Source: Bradyrhizobium diazoefficiens (GTDB lineage Bacteria > Pseudomonadota > Alphaproteobacteria > Rhizobiales > Xanthobacteraceae). From it: a stretch of 64,000 nt of DNA. Shown piece by piece: positions 27,554 to 36,336 of this stretch; position 1 is the stretch's first letter, and every line of letters begins with the position of its first letter. The notes under the pieces are model-generated. The model saw only the letters and a program-made list of their open reading frames with translations. It did not search any database and was not told the DNA's origin. The translations under genes were made by a program, and so were the position numbers. Location: the NCBI RefSeq assembly GCF_016616425.1, contig NZ_CP067101.1:5270001-5334000 (forward strand). The letters run 5' to 3'.

Positions 27554-28687
27554 TCACATCCCGATCGAGGCGAAGAAGATGGCGAACACGCCATCCATGA
27601 CGATGACGAAGAAGATGCCCTTCACCACCGAAGCCGTGGTGTGCTGGCCCAGCGATTCCGCGCTGCCCTGCACGGCGAGGCCCTCGACGCAAGCGACGAT
27701 GCCGATCACGGCGGCCATCACGGGTGCCTTGACGATGCCGACGATGAAATGATCGATGGAGATGGCATCGCGCAGGCGCAACAAAAAGGCCTCCGGCTGG
27801 ACGCCGCCATAGAGCCAGGCGACCAGGCCGCCGCCATAAAGCGCGGCCATCGCGCCGAGGAAGGCGAGGATCGGCAGCGCCAGCACAAGCGCCATCATGC
27901 GCGGCAGCACCAGGACCTCGATCGGGTCGAAGCCCATGGTGCGCAGCGCGTCGATCTCCTCGCGCATCTTCATTGAGCCGAGCTCGGCGGTGTAGGCGCT
28001 GCCCGAACGGCCCGCGACCATGATCGCGACCAGGAGCACGCCGATCTCGCGCAGCACCAGGACGCCCAGCATGTCGACGACAAAGATGTCGGCGCCGAAG
28101 CGGCGGAAATGGAAGATACCTTGTTGCGCGATGATGCAGCCGATCAGGAAGGTGATCAGCACGATGATCGGCACCGCGCGCCAGCAGACCTGCTCCATGT
28201 GGTGCACGGTCGAGGTGAGGCGGAACGAGCGCGGATGGATCAGGACACGAAATGCCGCCGCGAGCACGGCGCCGAGCATGTCGACGAGGCCTGCGACCGT
28301 CCCGCCCACACCGGCCACGGCACGGCCGATCTGCTCCAGCATGCTGGTGATGGTGATCGGGCTGCTGTCGACCACGGCCGTCGCCCTGACCCGCCGCACC
28401 TCGTCTACGAGGCTGGAATAATTGGCGGACAGCCCCGCGATCTGCGCCTCGACCGCTCCTTGCGTCAGGCTGCGGCGTAGCCGCTCGATCAGCCAGGCGC
28501 CGAAAGTATCGAGCCTGGCGACCTCGGAGACGTCGATGAAGATGCTTTGCGGGCCGCCGGCGAGCTTCTCGGCGTCGGCCACCATCCGCTCCAGGACCGG
28601 GGCGAAGCTCGCGGTCCAGGTCCCGGTGGCGCAGAGTGCCAGCGCGTTGCCCTTGGCAATCCGTTCCAGCTTCGGATCGCTATTCAA
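27554..28687 (-). CDS. MlaE-type permease with N-terminal STAS domain
   Basis: 377 residues, starting at a TTG (28687). Residues 1-110 form a STAS domain (FIDVSEVARLDTFGAWLIERL). The remaining residues form the MlaE permease with five to six spans and the conserved GRSGSAYTAELGSMKMREEIDALRTMG coupling loop (given here to mark the family). In E. coli the STAS protein MlaB is separate; here it is fused to the permease, as in many alphaproteobacteria. It is the first gene of the permease-ATPase-MCE operon. Confidence 0.92.
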   Translation of the reverse strand: MNSDPKLERIAKGNALALCATGTWTASFAPVLERMVADAEKLAGGPQSIFIDVSEVARLDTFGAWLIERLRRSLTQGAVEAQIAGLSANYSSLVDEVRRVRATAVVDSSPITITSMLEQIGRAVAGVGGTVAGLVDMLGAVLAAAFRVLIHPRSFRLTSTVHHMEQVCWRAVPIIVLITFLIGCIIAQQGIFHFRRFGADIFVVDMLGVLVLREIGVLLVAIMVAGRSGSAYTAELGSMKMREEIDALRTMGFDPIEVLVLPRMMALVLALPILAFLGAMAALYGGGLVAWLYGGVQPEAFLLRLRDAISIDHFIVGIVKAPVMAAVIGIVACVEGLAVQGSAESLGQHTTASVVKGIFFVIVMDGVFAIFFASIGM

Positions 28688-28778
28688 GATGTCCGTTCCC
28701 CTGTCGGGGCGGAGAAGATCAGATAGTTGCGCACGCGCCCTTACCCAGAGAAGGTATCCCCAAGTGGTTAATGTTAGT

Positions 28779-28796
28779 TGCTAGAGATAACTAGCA
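28779..28796. promoter_or_regulatory. Palindrome between the mla operon and the epimerase gene
   Basis: TGCTAG-AGATAA-CTAGCA, a perfect 6-6-6 inverted repeat 26 bases before the epimerase ATG and 92 bases from the permease start. The position fits an operator serving the divergent genes, but no regulator is known. Confidence 0.4.
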
Positions 28797-28821
28797 GGTT
28801 CAGATTTCGCCAGAGTTCAAA

Positions 28822-29817
28822 ATGACTTCCATGAAATTTGCAGCCTTGGCAACGCGAATCGAGTGCTTTCCGATCGCGGGCAGCTTTACCATCAGCCGGG
28901 GGGCCAAGACCGAGGCCGTGACGGTTGTGGCGGAGGTCAGCCGGGACGGACTGACCGGCCGCGGCGAGTGCGTGCCCTATCCCCGCTACGGCGAGACGCC
29001 CGAAGCGACGCGCGCGGCCATCCGGGCCATGCAGCAGGCCGTCGCGGACGGGCTCACGCGGCAGGCCCTGCAAGGTGCCATGCCACCGGGCGCGGCCCGC
29101 AACGCCCTGGATTGCGCCCTGATCGATCTGGAGGCCAAGGCAGCGGGCCTGCGGGCCTGGAACCTGCTTGGCCGCCCGGTACCGGGCGCGCGCACCACCG
29201 CCTATACCATCTCGCTGGGCACGCCCGAGGCCATGGCCGCCGCGACGGCCAAGGCGGCGCACCGGCCGCTACTGAAGATCAAGCTGGGCGGCGACGGCGA
29301 TGCGACGCGGATCGCGGCGGTGCGCAAGGCCGCTCCCGACTCCGAGCTGATCGTCGATGCCAACGAAGCCTGGACCGAGGCCAATCTGGAGCACCATCTC
29401 GCCGCCTGCCACGCTGCCGGCGTCACCCTGGTGGAGCAGCCGCTGCCGGCAGGCAAGGACGACGCGCTGGCGCGGATCAAGCGGCCGCTCGCGGTCTGCG
29501 CCGACGAAAGCGTGCATGACCGCTCTTCGCTTGCCCCATTGCGGCAACGCTACGACGCCGTGAACATCAAGCTCGACAAGACTGGCGGCCTCACCGAGGC
29601 GCTGGCCATGGCCGACGCAGCGCAGGCCCTCGGCTTCGAGATCATGATCGGCTGCATGGTCGCAACCTCGCTGTCGATGGCCCCCGCGATGCTGGTGACG
29701 CCGCAGGCGCGCTTCGTCGATCTCGACGGCCCGTTGCTGCTCGCGCGCGACCGCGACCACGGGCTGCGTTACGACGACAGCCTGGTCTATCCGCCGGACT
29801 CCTCGCTCTGGGGCTGA
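28822..29817 (+). CDS. Dipeptide epimerase / N-acyl amino acid racemase-like enolase-superfamily enzyme
   Basis: 331 residues; an ATG three codons downstream is an equally good start. The capping domain has GRGECVPYPRYGETPE. The barrel carries LLKIKLG (catalytic lysines), metal ligands in IVDANEAW, LVEQPL and CADES, a second Lys in AVNIKLDKTGG, and the end FVDLDGPLLL. This pattern is that of L-Ala-D/L-Glu epimerases (YcjG-like), which recycle murein peptides. A related set named DgcA racemises N-acetyl-D-glutamate; its partner is not next door, so the first is preferred. Its 3' end overlaps the convergent MFS gene by 31 bases. Confidence 0.85.
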   Translation: MTSMKFAALATRIECFPIAGSFTISRGAKTEAVTVVAEVSRDGLTGRGECVPYPRYGETPEATRAAIRAMQQAVADGLTRQALQGAMPPGAARNALDCALIDLEAKAAGLRAWNLLGRPVPGARTTAYTISLGTPEAMAAATAKAAHRPLLKIKLGGDGDATRIAAVRKAAPDSELIVDANEAWTEANLEHHLAACHAAGVTLVEQPLPAGKDDALARIKRPLAVCADESVHDRSSLAPLRQRYDAVNIKLDKTGGLTEALAMADAAQALGFEIMIGCMVATSLSMAPAMLVTPQARFVDLDGPLLLARDRDHGLRYDDSLVYPPDSSLWG

Positions 29818-30983
29818 GCGATCAGCCGATGCCGCGCCGACCAGATCAGAAGCGCGCCGGCAGCGGCCATCGCCGCCATGACGTAATACACGCCCTCGCC
29901 GATGCGGGCGTAGATCGCGCCTGAAGCGATCGAGGTCGTGGCGCCGAGCAGCCCGTTGCAGGCGGCATAGTAGCCCTGCCCGCGTGCAATCTGATGCGAG
30001 GGCACGCGCTGCACCAGGAGATTCATGGTGCCGACGATGGTCATTCCGAAAGTGAGGCCGTGGCCGAGCTGGACGATCGCAAGCAGCGCGAGCGGCGGCT
30101 CGTAAGCGGTGACGATCCAGCGCAATACGGCGCTGAGCCCCCCGATCGCGATCATCGTGGACGGATGCAGCGAGAAGCGCGGCGACAGCGCGAAGACGAC
30201 GATCTCGGCGACCACGCCCAGCGTCCACAGGCCCGCGATCGTCAGCCCACTGATCCCATGGAGCTGCCAGTTGATCGCGGAGAAGGTGTAATAGGCGACG
30301 TGGCTGCCCTGAATGAGCGCCGCCGACGCGATGACGGCCCAGAAGCCGGCATCGCGCAGTAGCGCCTTGCCGGCATGCCTCTCCGTCGTCTTTCGCTTGG
30401 CATCGTCGAGCGGCTGAAGCAAGAGGCTGGCTGCGACCGCGACGAGGGCCCATGCCACGATGACCCAGATCAGGTCGCGCGCGGCGATGCTGTCGACGAG
30501 ATAGCCGCAGGCGAGCGAGCCGGCGGCAAACGCCGCCGAGCCCCACAGCCGCAACGGTCCGTAGTCGAGCCCGTAACGTGCGACGCCGCGCAGCGCATAG
30601 GCATCGGTCAGCGGGGTCGTCGGCGTCCACATCATGCAGGTCAGCGCGTAGATCAGGAACAGGGTCAGCGGCTGCTGCTGCAGGCCGACCGCTGCAAATC
30701 CGATCGCGGTCGCCAGCACCGACACCATCATGGCGGCGCGAATGGCATGTCGCTTTTCGGCAAAGGCAGTGACTTGCGGCAGCGTGGTGAAGCGCGTGAT
30801 CGCCGGCAGCGCGTTGATGAGGCCGATCCAGGCCGCATCGACGCCGATGGCCTTCAGCCACACCGGGAAGAACGGCAGATGGGTGCCCGACACCGCGAAG
30901 ACGGCCGAATAGAACAGGGCGAGGCTGACGGCGAATCGCCGCTTGTTTCGTGCCGCGATGGGGATTTGTGATTCGGATTGCAT
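29787..30983 (-). CDS. MFS transporter (MFS_1-like, HcaT-type)
   Basis: 398 residues from ATG 30983, twelve spans. The opening RRFAVSLALFYSAVFAVSGTHLPFFPVWL and WTPTTPLTDAYALRG resemble the MFS_1-like/3-phenylpropionate transporter HcaT group. The usual MFS loop signature is degenerate, as in that group. Substrate is unknown. It converges with the epimerase gene (31-base overlap), and is divergent from the gene at 31059 over a 75-base gap. Confidence 0.85.
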   Translation of the reverse strand: MQSESQIPIAARNKRRFAVSLALFYSAVFAVSGTHLPFFPVWLKAIGVDAAWIGLINALPAITRFTTLPQVTAFAEKRHAIRAAMMVSVLATAIGFAAVGLQQQPLTLFLIYALTCMMWTPTTPLTDAYALRGVARYGLDYGPLRLWGSAAFAAGSLACGYLVDSIAARDLIWVIVAWALVAVAASLLLQPLDDAKRKTTERHAGKALLRDAGFWAVIASAALIQGSHVAYYTFSAINWQLHGISGLTIAGLWTLGVVAEIVVFALSPRFSLHPSTMIAIGGLSAVLRWIVTAYEPPLALLAIVQLGHGLTFGMTIVGTMNLLVQRVPSHQIARGQGYYAACNGLLGATTSIASGAIYARIGEGVYYVMAAMAAAGALLIWSARHRLIAQPQSEESGG

Positions 30984-31058
30984 CAAACCAATTGCGATTC
31001 GGTCGATATCGTGGTGATCGTTACAGTAACGCGCCGTGATTTGCGCGACGAGATTGCC

Positions 31059-32468
31059 ATGGCCAACGAAGCATTCGCCCTCTCGCCCATATCGGCCCGC
31101 GCGGCCGAGCCGAACGAGCAGGATTACGACGCGATCCGCGAAGCCTTCATGGAGACGGCACGCGGCCGCTGGTTCCTCGGCGAATACGCCAAGCGCAACC
31201 GCAATGCCGACACCCGCATGGTGCTCGACGCGGTCGCGAAGATCGAAGAAACCCTTGCGGCGCAGCGACAATCCGTCGTCGAAGACCGCCTGCCCGAAGC
31301 ATTGGTCGAGATCCGCCGCGCCATCCGCGAGGCCGAGACCATCGCGCTCGCGGCGTTCGACCCCGCGGCGATCGAGGCGAGCCTCGCGCCGATCCCGCGC
31401 GGGGTGCGCATCATCAAGGAGATCTCCTGGCGCTGGCGCGAGATCGGCGCCGACGGGCGAATCTGCGACCTCATTGATTCGCAGCTCGCCTCGATCGAGG
31501 CCGCCTGCGGACAGGCCCAGGCCATCGATCCCCGTGTCGAGCTCAAGATTGCGTTCGATCTGCTCAAGGACCGGATCGAGCAGACCGACGACGGCGCAAC
31601 GCCGCAGGCGACGCCGCCGGCTCCGGTGCAGGAGGCACCGTCATCCGTCGCCGAAGCGCCTGTCGAGACCGCGCCTACGGCGATGGCCAGCGACGCACCC
31701 GTGGCTTTTACGGAGGCGCCGCAGGAGATCGCGGAAGCTACGGAGCCCGAAGCCGCCGTAGAAGCGGCCGGCACCGCCGACGCGTTCGCAATTGCCGAGC
31801 AGGCCCTGGACGCGGCCGTCGCGCCGGAAATTGCGGCCGAAAGCCAGATCGCCCCCGATGACGACGCGCTCGACCATCTCGCGCCTAAAGATGTCGCGTC
31901 TGAAGATACCGCGCTTGAGGACGTCGCGTTTGAAGAGCCGGCCGCGGAAGCCGCTGACGCGTTCGCGCTCGATGCTGCCGCGCAAGCTGAGGACGACGCC
32001 GTGCTCGAGGCCATCGCGCTGGAGATGGCCGCGCCCGATCCGGAGTTCGACGAGATCATCGCGCCGGTCGAGATGGAAACGTCCGTTCCGGAGCCGAGGC
32101 CAGCGGAGGCGGCAGCGCCTGTTGCCGCCGAGCTTCCGGAGCCGATCGCATCTCAGCCGGTCGCCGCCTCGGTCGCGGAAGAGCCCGCCGCGGACGCGCC
32201 GATCGCGATGGACTCGCTTGCGCGCCTCACCGACGCCATTGCGGAGGCCGCCGCCGAAGTGATGGAGCAATCGGCCCCGGCCATGGCGGCCACCGCAACA
32301 TTCGCCACCGCCCCGTCGCTGCCGATGCCCTCCCCCGTTCCAGGGCCCTCGCTCGGTGCCACCATCCTCGCCAGCGGCATCTTGCAAAAGCCCCGCGCAG
32401 CCGCCAACGATCCCCTCGCGCCGATCCGCCGCATGACCCAGGCCGAGAAGATTGCGTTCTTCTCGTAA
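31059..32468 (+). CDS. Acidic Ala/Pro/Glu-rich conserved hypothetical protein
   Basis: 469 residues from ATG 31059. A folded helical N-terminal region (1-165) holds AFMETARGRWFLGEYAKRNR, then helices with WRWREIGADGRICDLID. From about 175 to 430 the chain is low-complexity, rich in Ala, Glu and Pro, with negative charge (EEPAAEAADAFALDA type). The C-terminus DPLAPIRRMTQAEKIAFFS is again ordered and likely a conserved docking peptide. I do not recognise a function; the layout suggests a cytoplasmic linker or scaffold. Confidence 0.75.
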   Translation: MANEAFALSPISARAAEPNEQDYDAIREAFMETARGRWFLGEYAKRNRNADTRMVLDAVAKIEETLAAQRQSVVEDRLPEALVEIRRAIREAETIALAAFDPAAIEASLAPIPRGVRIIKEISWRWREIGADGRICDLIDSQLASIEAACGQAQAIDPRVELKIAFDLLKDRIEQTDDGATPQATPPAPVQEAPSSVAEAPVETAPTAMASDAPVAFTEAPQEIAEATEPEAAVEAAGTADAFAIAEQALDAAVAPEIAAESQIAPDDDALDHLAPKDVASEDTALEDVAFEEPAAEAADAFALDAAAQAEDDAVLEAIALEMAAPDPEFDEIIAPVEMETSVPEPRPAEAAAPVAAELPEPIASQPVAASVAEEPAADAPIAMDSLARLTDAIAEAAAEVMEQSAPAMAATATFATAPSLPMPSPVPGPSLGATILASGILQKPRAAANDPLAPIRRMTQAEKIAFFS

Positions 32469-32478
32469 CGGTAAGCAC

Positions 32479-32614
32479 CGTGTCCCGGACAAGCTGCAAC
32501 GCGCCAGCGGTGCAGCGCAGAGCCGGGACCCAGGGGCTACGAACTCCTCGGCACCATGGGCCCCGGCTCAGCAGCGCACCGTCGACGGGACGCTGCGCTG
32601 CATCCGGGGCACGA
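32479..32614. repeat. Long imperfect palindromic intergenic repeat
   Basis: CGTGTCCCGGAC on the left and CATCCGGGGCACGA on the right form an imperfect inverted pair; internal blocks AGAGCCGGGACC and GGGCCCCGGCTC pair as well. It fills most of the gap after the acidic protein gene, whose stop is 10 bases before it. Confidence 0.75.
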
Positions 32615-32666
32615 GAGCGACATGCTGTGCTCGCAACGACGGATCAACTGGCGTGCGCCGGGCTCA

Positions 32667-33026
32667 TCACCCGCAATTCCACACTGCTCCGATCGGGGTC
32701 CGCGTCCAGCACGGCCCAAAACTGCCGCCATTGTAACGGCCGCCGCCGAAGCCGGGCCGGCCGAAATAGTGCCACTCGCCGTCCCAGCGGTAATATTGCG
32801 GAACCGGATCGATGTACCAATGGCGGCGGTCGTTGCGCGCGAGGCGCCGCATCGCGTCCTTCTGCTTGTAGAGCGGAATGCTGTTGCTCAGCGGCTGGCG
32901 ATAGCCCGGCAGAAAGCCGTAGCCGCGCCAGACGGGCTTGGGATGCTTTTGAGCTGACGCAGCGGACGCGACCGCCGGCAGCAGCGACAGGATGATGGCA
33001 ACAGACAGACACATAAGGCGGGACAT
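32667..33026 (-). CDS. Small secreted aromatic/glycine-rich protein
   Basis: 119 residues from ATG 33026, giving a signal peptide (RLMCLSVAIILSLLPAVASA). The mature chain is rich in Tyr, Trp, Arg and Gly: GYGFLPGYRQPLSN, WYIDPVPQYYRWDGEWHYFG and GGGRYNGGSFGPC. Two cysteines near the end (PCW, NCG) could pair. Function is unknown. It is downstream of the P-loop kinase and FucU genes on the same strand, with a 68-base gap. Confidence 0.72.
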   Translation of the reverse strand: MSRLMCLSVAIILSLLPAVASAASAQKHPKPVWRGYGFLPGYRQPLSNSIPLYKQKDAMRRLARNDRRHWYIDPVPQYYRWDGEWHYFGRPGFGGGRYNGGSFGPCWTRTPIGAVWNCG

Positions 33027-33094
33027 GAGCAGACCATAGACAGTCGGGTGCAGGGAGGCCATTCAAATCCGGGTGCAGAGACTTTTCGTCTCAC

Positions 33095-33628
33095 TCAGAT
33101 TGCAGACTGACCGATTTTTTCGCGCACATGGGCCTCGGCACGCGCCAGCAAGCGATCGAGCGCATGATCCGCCGTATCGAGCACCAGACGCTCCCGATCC
33201 CACGGCTCATAAGCGCGACTCAGGATGTCATCCCAGGTTGGAAGCCCATATCCGTCGATGTCGGGCGAACGGCTTTCGACACGCTGCCGGTGCAACGCCG
33301 GTTCGCTGCAAACCACTTCAATCTCGATCATGCACGCTGAGCTCAGCGAGGCAGTGTGTCGCCAGGCTGCGCGGCTTGCCAGCACCGGATTGACACAGTC
33401 CGCGACGACAAAGCGACCGAGCTTGAGATTTTCAGCGGCGAGCGCGTTGGCAATGGCATAGCCGGCCGCCCCGACGGCGAGCCCTGCGAGCCGCAATGTT
33501 TGCTCTATGGCATCGATGCGAAGATATGTCGCGGCCAGCCGAACGGTGAGTTCGCGAGAGATCGTGGTCTTGCCGGTGCCCGGAAGGCCCCCGAACACGA
33601 TGAGCGCGGGTGTAGATGGTTGATTCAT
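33095..33628 (-). CDS. P-loop AAA/kinase-type ATPase
   Basis: 177 residues with Walker A GGLPGTGKTTIS, an RIDAIE acceptor-side acidic motif, VVADCVNP (Walker B-like) and a lid Arg in HRQRVESR. This is the predicted-kinase (zeta-toxin/chloramphenicol-phosphotransferase-like) family. It is six bases from the stop of fucU, so translation is coupled. It may phosphorylate a sugar or small molecule linked to FucU substrates; that is inferred from the pairing only. Confidence 0.8.
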   Translation of the reverse strand: MNQPSTPALIVFGGLPGTGKTTISRELTVRLAATYLRIDAIEQTLRLAGLAVGAAGYAIANALAAENLKLGRFVVADCVNPVLASRAAWRHTASLSSACMIEIEVVCSEPALHRQRVESRSPDIDGYGLPTWDDILSRAYEPWDRERLVLDTADHALDRLLARAEAHVREKIGQSAI

Positions 33629-33634
33629 GCTGCC

Positions 33635-34078
33635 CTAGCCGATCACGCCCTTCCTGATCAGGAAGCATCCATAAGCCCTGGCGTCGCCGACCTGCACGAC
33701 GCCAAAGCCCGCTGCCGCCGCGCGATAAAAATCCGCCCGTGAGAGCTTGCCGGGACTGACGGAGACCCCACTGACGCGTTCGATCTCCGCCAGCACCGCG
33801 CGCTGCACGTCGGGGACGCGGTCGGGATCGTCGACCGGCATCATCACGCGCACCGGATCGGGATCGAAATCGTCGAGCGGATAGAGCGTCATGATGGCGC
33901 GGACGGCGATCTCCATGCGCAGGCCCGGCAACTGGATCAGGCGCTGCGACGATGTGCTGCTCGCGATGCGCGTCGCCGGATGGTTGGCATCGACGACCAC
34001 GAGGTCGTCGCCATGGCCCATGGAGGCCAGCAGCCAGAGCAAGTCGGGCGTCAGGATTGGATCGATCGATTTCAGCAT
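33635..34078 (-). CDS. fucU: FucU/RbsD-family sugar mutarotase
   Basis: 147 residues: LTPDLLWLLASMGHGDDLVVVDANHPA gives the catalytic His and Asp of the family, and the end AYGCFLIRKGVIG the conserved Tyr. FucU interconverts the anomers of L-fucose and related sugars. The rest of a fucose pathway is not nearby. It is first in a two-gene operon with a P-loop kinase, and divergent from the caspase-like gene across two CRP-like palindromes. The exact substrate is uncertain. Confidence 0.88.
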   Translation of the reverse strand: MLKSIDPILTPDLLWLLASMGHGDDLVVVDANHPATRIASSTSSQRLIQLPGLRMEIAVRAIMTLYPLDDFDPDPVRVMMPVDDPDRVPDVQRAVLAEIERVSGVSVSPGKLSRADFYRAAAAGFGVVQVGDARAYGCFLIRKGVIG

Positions 34079-34126
34079 GTGGCAGACTATCCTCCCAATC
34101 GATCGCTCACCATAGCAGGTTCCGAG

Positions 34127-34169
34127 CGTGATTCAGATCACGCAGGCCACCATCGTGATAGGGATCACG
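34127..34169. promoter_or_regulatory. Two identical-arm palindromes, CRP-like (GTGA-N6-TCAC)
   Basis: CGTGATTCAGATCACG (34127-34142) and CGTGATAGGGATCACG (34154-34169) are both perfect 6-4-6 palindromes with identical arms, centres 27 bases apart. The core GTGA-N6-TCAC is that of CRP-family sites. They lie 49 bases from the fucU start and 77 bases from the caspase-like gene start. Confidence 0.6.
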
Positions 34170-34245
34170 GACCACAGGCTCGAACGCAGCCAGGCTTCCC
34201 GGCAACCAATCTCGCATCGAGATCAAGTGCCAAAGGAGCCACGCC

Positions 34246-36042
34246 ATGTTCCGCCTAAAGCCTCTGCTGATGACAGCTAGCCTTGTGGCAAGCCTGTTCG
34301 GCTTCGCCTGCGGACCTGCCTCCGCGCAAGTCGCCCCGGTCGAGCCGGCCCCCACCATGCTGCAAGGCCCGGAGCAGCGGGTGGCGCTGGTGATCGGCAA
34401 TTCGAACTACCAGAACGCCCCGCAGCTCGCCAATCCCGACAATGACGCGCAGTCCATGGCGCAGTTCCTGAACTCAGCGGGCTTCGAGGTGGTTGCCGCA
34501 ACCGACCTGACCCAGAACGACATGCTGCGCGTGGTGCAGGACTTTTCCGCAAAAGTCTCGGCGCGCGGTCCGAACACGGTGGCGATGGTCTATTATGCCG
34601 GCCACGGCGTGCAGCTCGCCGGCGAGAACTACCTCGTTCCCGTCGATGCGAAGGTCTCCAGCCCCACCGAGCTCGTCAGCTATTCGGTGCGCCTTGTCGA
34701 CGTGATGTCGACGCTGGAGACGATACCGAGCCGCATGCGCATCGTCATCCTCGATGCCTGCCGCAACAACCCGTTTCCGACCGTGAACGACGCCGGCCGC
34801 GGCCTTGCGATCGTCGATGCGCCGAACGGCTCGATCGTGGGTTATTCGACTGCGCCGGGCACCGAAGCGCTCGACGGCACGGGCGGCCACAGCCCGTATA
34901 CGCAAGCCTTCCTGGACGTCGCGCGCCAGCCCAACGTGCCGATCGAGCAGCTGTTCAAGCGCGTGCGCCTCCAGGTGAACCAGTCCACCAGCGGCGCGCA
35001 GATTCCGTGGGAGAGCTCCTCGCTGACGAGCGATTTCACCTTCTTCGGCGACACGGCTGTTGCCGCCAGCCGCGCGCCGGTCAGAGCACCGGTGGTGCAG
35101 ATGGCCTCCAACCTGCCGAGCCGCTCGACCCGCCAAGCCTATGACTACGTCGTGTCCGAGGGCCGGCCGGAATACTATCAGGAGTTCATCCAGATGTATC
35201 CGCATGACCCGCTGTGCGACCACGTCCGCTGGCTGCTCAACAACATCCTGCTCTCGCAGGCCTGGCACAAGGCGGTGCTGGTGAACTCGCCGGTTGCCTA
35301 CAAGAATTTCTACGACAGCTATGGCAACACTCCCTATGCCAAGGTCGCGCAAGATCTTGAGATGCATCCGAAGCAGATTCCCTTGATGCAGGCGACCAAG
35401 TTCCTGGCGCCGCAGAACATTGCCCCGACCTTCAAGATCGGCAATCTCGGCCAGCCCAAATACATCCCGCTGCAGCAGGGCAATGGCGGCGCGCAGATGG
35501 GCGGCAATCTGCCGGTCGTGCAGAAGCTGGGCGACGGCAACATCGGCAAGCTCGGCAATGGCGGGCAGATCGTCAACCTGCCGGCCGGCAACAACAACCA
35601 GCCGAACGGCGCGCCGTCGCGGACCCCGGGCAAGATCGTGACCCTGCCCGCGCCGACCAACACGACCAACAGGAATGGCGGCATTGGCAAGATCGTGACG
35701 CTGCCGGCGACCAACACCCCGAATGGCGGCAACGCCAACGGCAGGCCGGGCAAGATCGTGAGCCTGCCCGTGAATGTCGGCAAGGGCGGCACGACTGTCG
35801 ACGTGAAGCCCGTTCAGACGCAGAACCACCCGATCCGCGTCAACAACGCCAACACCGGCATCGTGAAGCTCAACAACAACCCGGTGAACAAGGTGCAGGT
35901 GCAGAACAACTTCCAGAGCAGCCATCCGCAGCTCAATACGATGCCGAGCCGCATGGTCAACAGCAACAACAACTTCCGGCAGTCGATGAACCAGGCGCCG
36001 AGCATGGGCGGCGGCAATAATCACCGCGGCTTCATGCACTGA
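34246..36042 (+). CDS. Exported caspase-like (peptidase C14) protein with Asn/Gly-rich repeat tail
   Basis: 598 residues, GGAG ahead of the ATG. The signal peptide is LLMTASLVASLFGFACGPASAQ. The C14 caspase domain (about 45-275) has the p20 dyad His120 in YYAGHGVQ and Cys172 in ILDACRNNPF, with RVALVIGNSNYQNAPQL at its start. A linker with a helical region (300-390) follows. Then an Asn/Gly-rich low-complexity tail has four copies of GKIV(T/S/N)LPA-like units and ends NNNFRQSMNQAP. It is a periplasmic or secreted Arg/Lys-type peptidase by family. The function of such exported caspases in rhizobia is not established. Confidence 0.88.
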   Translation: MFRLKPLLMTASLVASLFGFACGPASAQVAPVEPAPTMLQGPEQRVALVIGNSNYQNAPQLANPDNDAQSMAQFLNSAGFEVVAATDLTQNDMLRVVQDFSAKVSARGPNTVAMVYYAGHGVQLAGENYLVPVDAKVSSPTELVSYSVRLVDVMSTLETIPSRMRIVILDACRNNPFPTVNDAGRGLAIVDAPNGSIVGYSTAPGTEALDGTGGHSPYTQAFLDVARQPNVPIEQLFKRVRLQVNQSTSGAQIPWESSSLTSDFTFFGDTAVAASRAPVRAPVVQMASNLPSRSTRQAYDYVVSEGRPEYYQEFIQMYPHDPLCDHVRWLLNNILLSQAWHKAVLVNSPVAYKNFYDSYGNTPYAKVAQDLEMHPKQIPLMQATKFLAPQNIAPTFKIGNLGQPKYIPLQQGNGGAQMGGNLPVVQKLGDGNIGKLGNGGQIVNLPAGNNNQPNGAPSRTPGKIVTLPAPTNTTNRNGGIGKIVTLPATNTPNGGNANGRPGKIVSLPVNVGKGGTTVDVKPVQTQNHPIRVNNANTGIVKLNNNPVNKVQVQNNFQSSHPQLNTMPSRMVNSNNNFRQSMNQAPSMGGGNNHRGFMH

Positions 36043-36062
36043 TCGCGCGCAAGGCGCACACG

Positions 36063-36102
36063 CGACGAAGGGGCAGAGCGACGACGCTCTGCCCCTTCGT
36101 CG
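36063..36102. terminator. Terminator-like 18-bp perfect hairpin after the caspase-like gene
   Basis: CGACGAAGGGGCAGAGCG (36063-36080) pairs with its exact complement (36085-36102) around the loop ACGA. It begins 20 bases after the stop. No long T tract follows, so it may act as an mRNA end stabiliser as well as a terminator. Confidence 0.7.
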
Positions 36103-36146
36103 TGTCGGGGAATGACGAGATGGAGTCGAGATGTTGCCCCGATTTC

Positions 36147-36302
36147 CACCTCTGCCCACCGGGGAGAGGTCGGATTGCTATGGCGCGCAATTGCGCGCCT
36201 GAGCAATCCGGGTGAGGGGCCGCAGCGCCTAACGAAGACCGTGATCCCTCACCCGGATCGCATCTTGCGATGCGATCCGACCTCTCCCTACGGGAGAGGT
36301 GG
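36147..36302. repeat. Long palindromic repeat, family A copy 2
   Basis: CCACCTCTGCCC at the left and GGGAGAGGTGG at the right, with inner GGTCGGATTG, CAATCCGGGTGAGGGG, CCCTCACCCGGATCG and GATCCGACCTCTCCC blocks. It shares plan and core with 13301 and 54088. It separates the convergent caspase-like and threonine dehydratase genes. Confidence 0.9.
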
Positions 36303-36336
36303 ACCGAGCCCTTCGCTCACACACGTTCGGCTAGAT

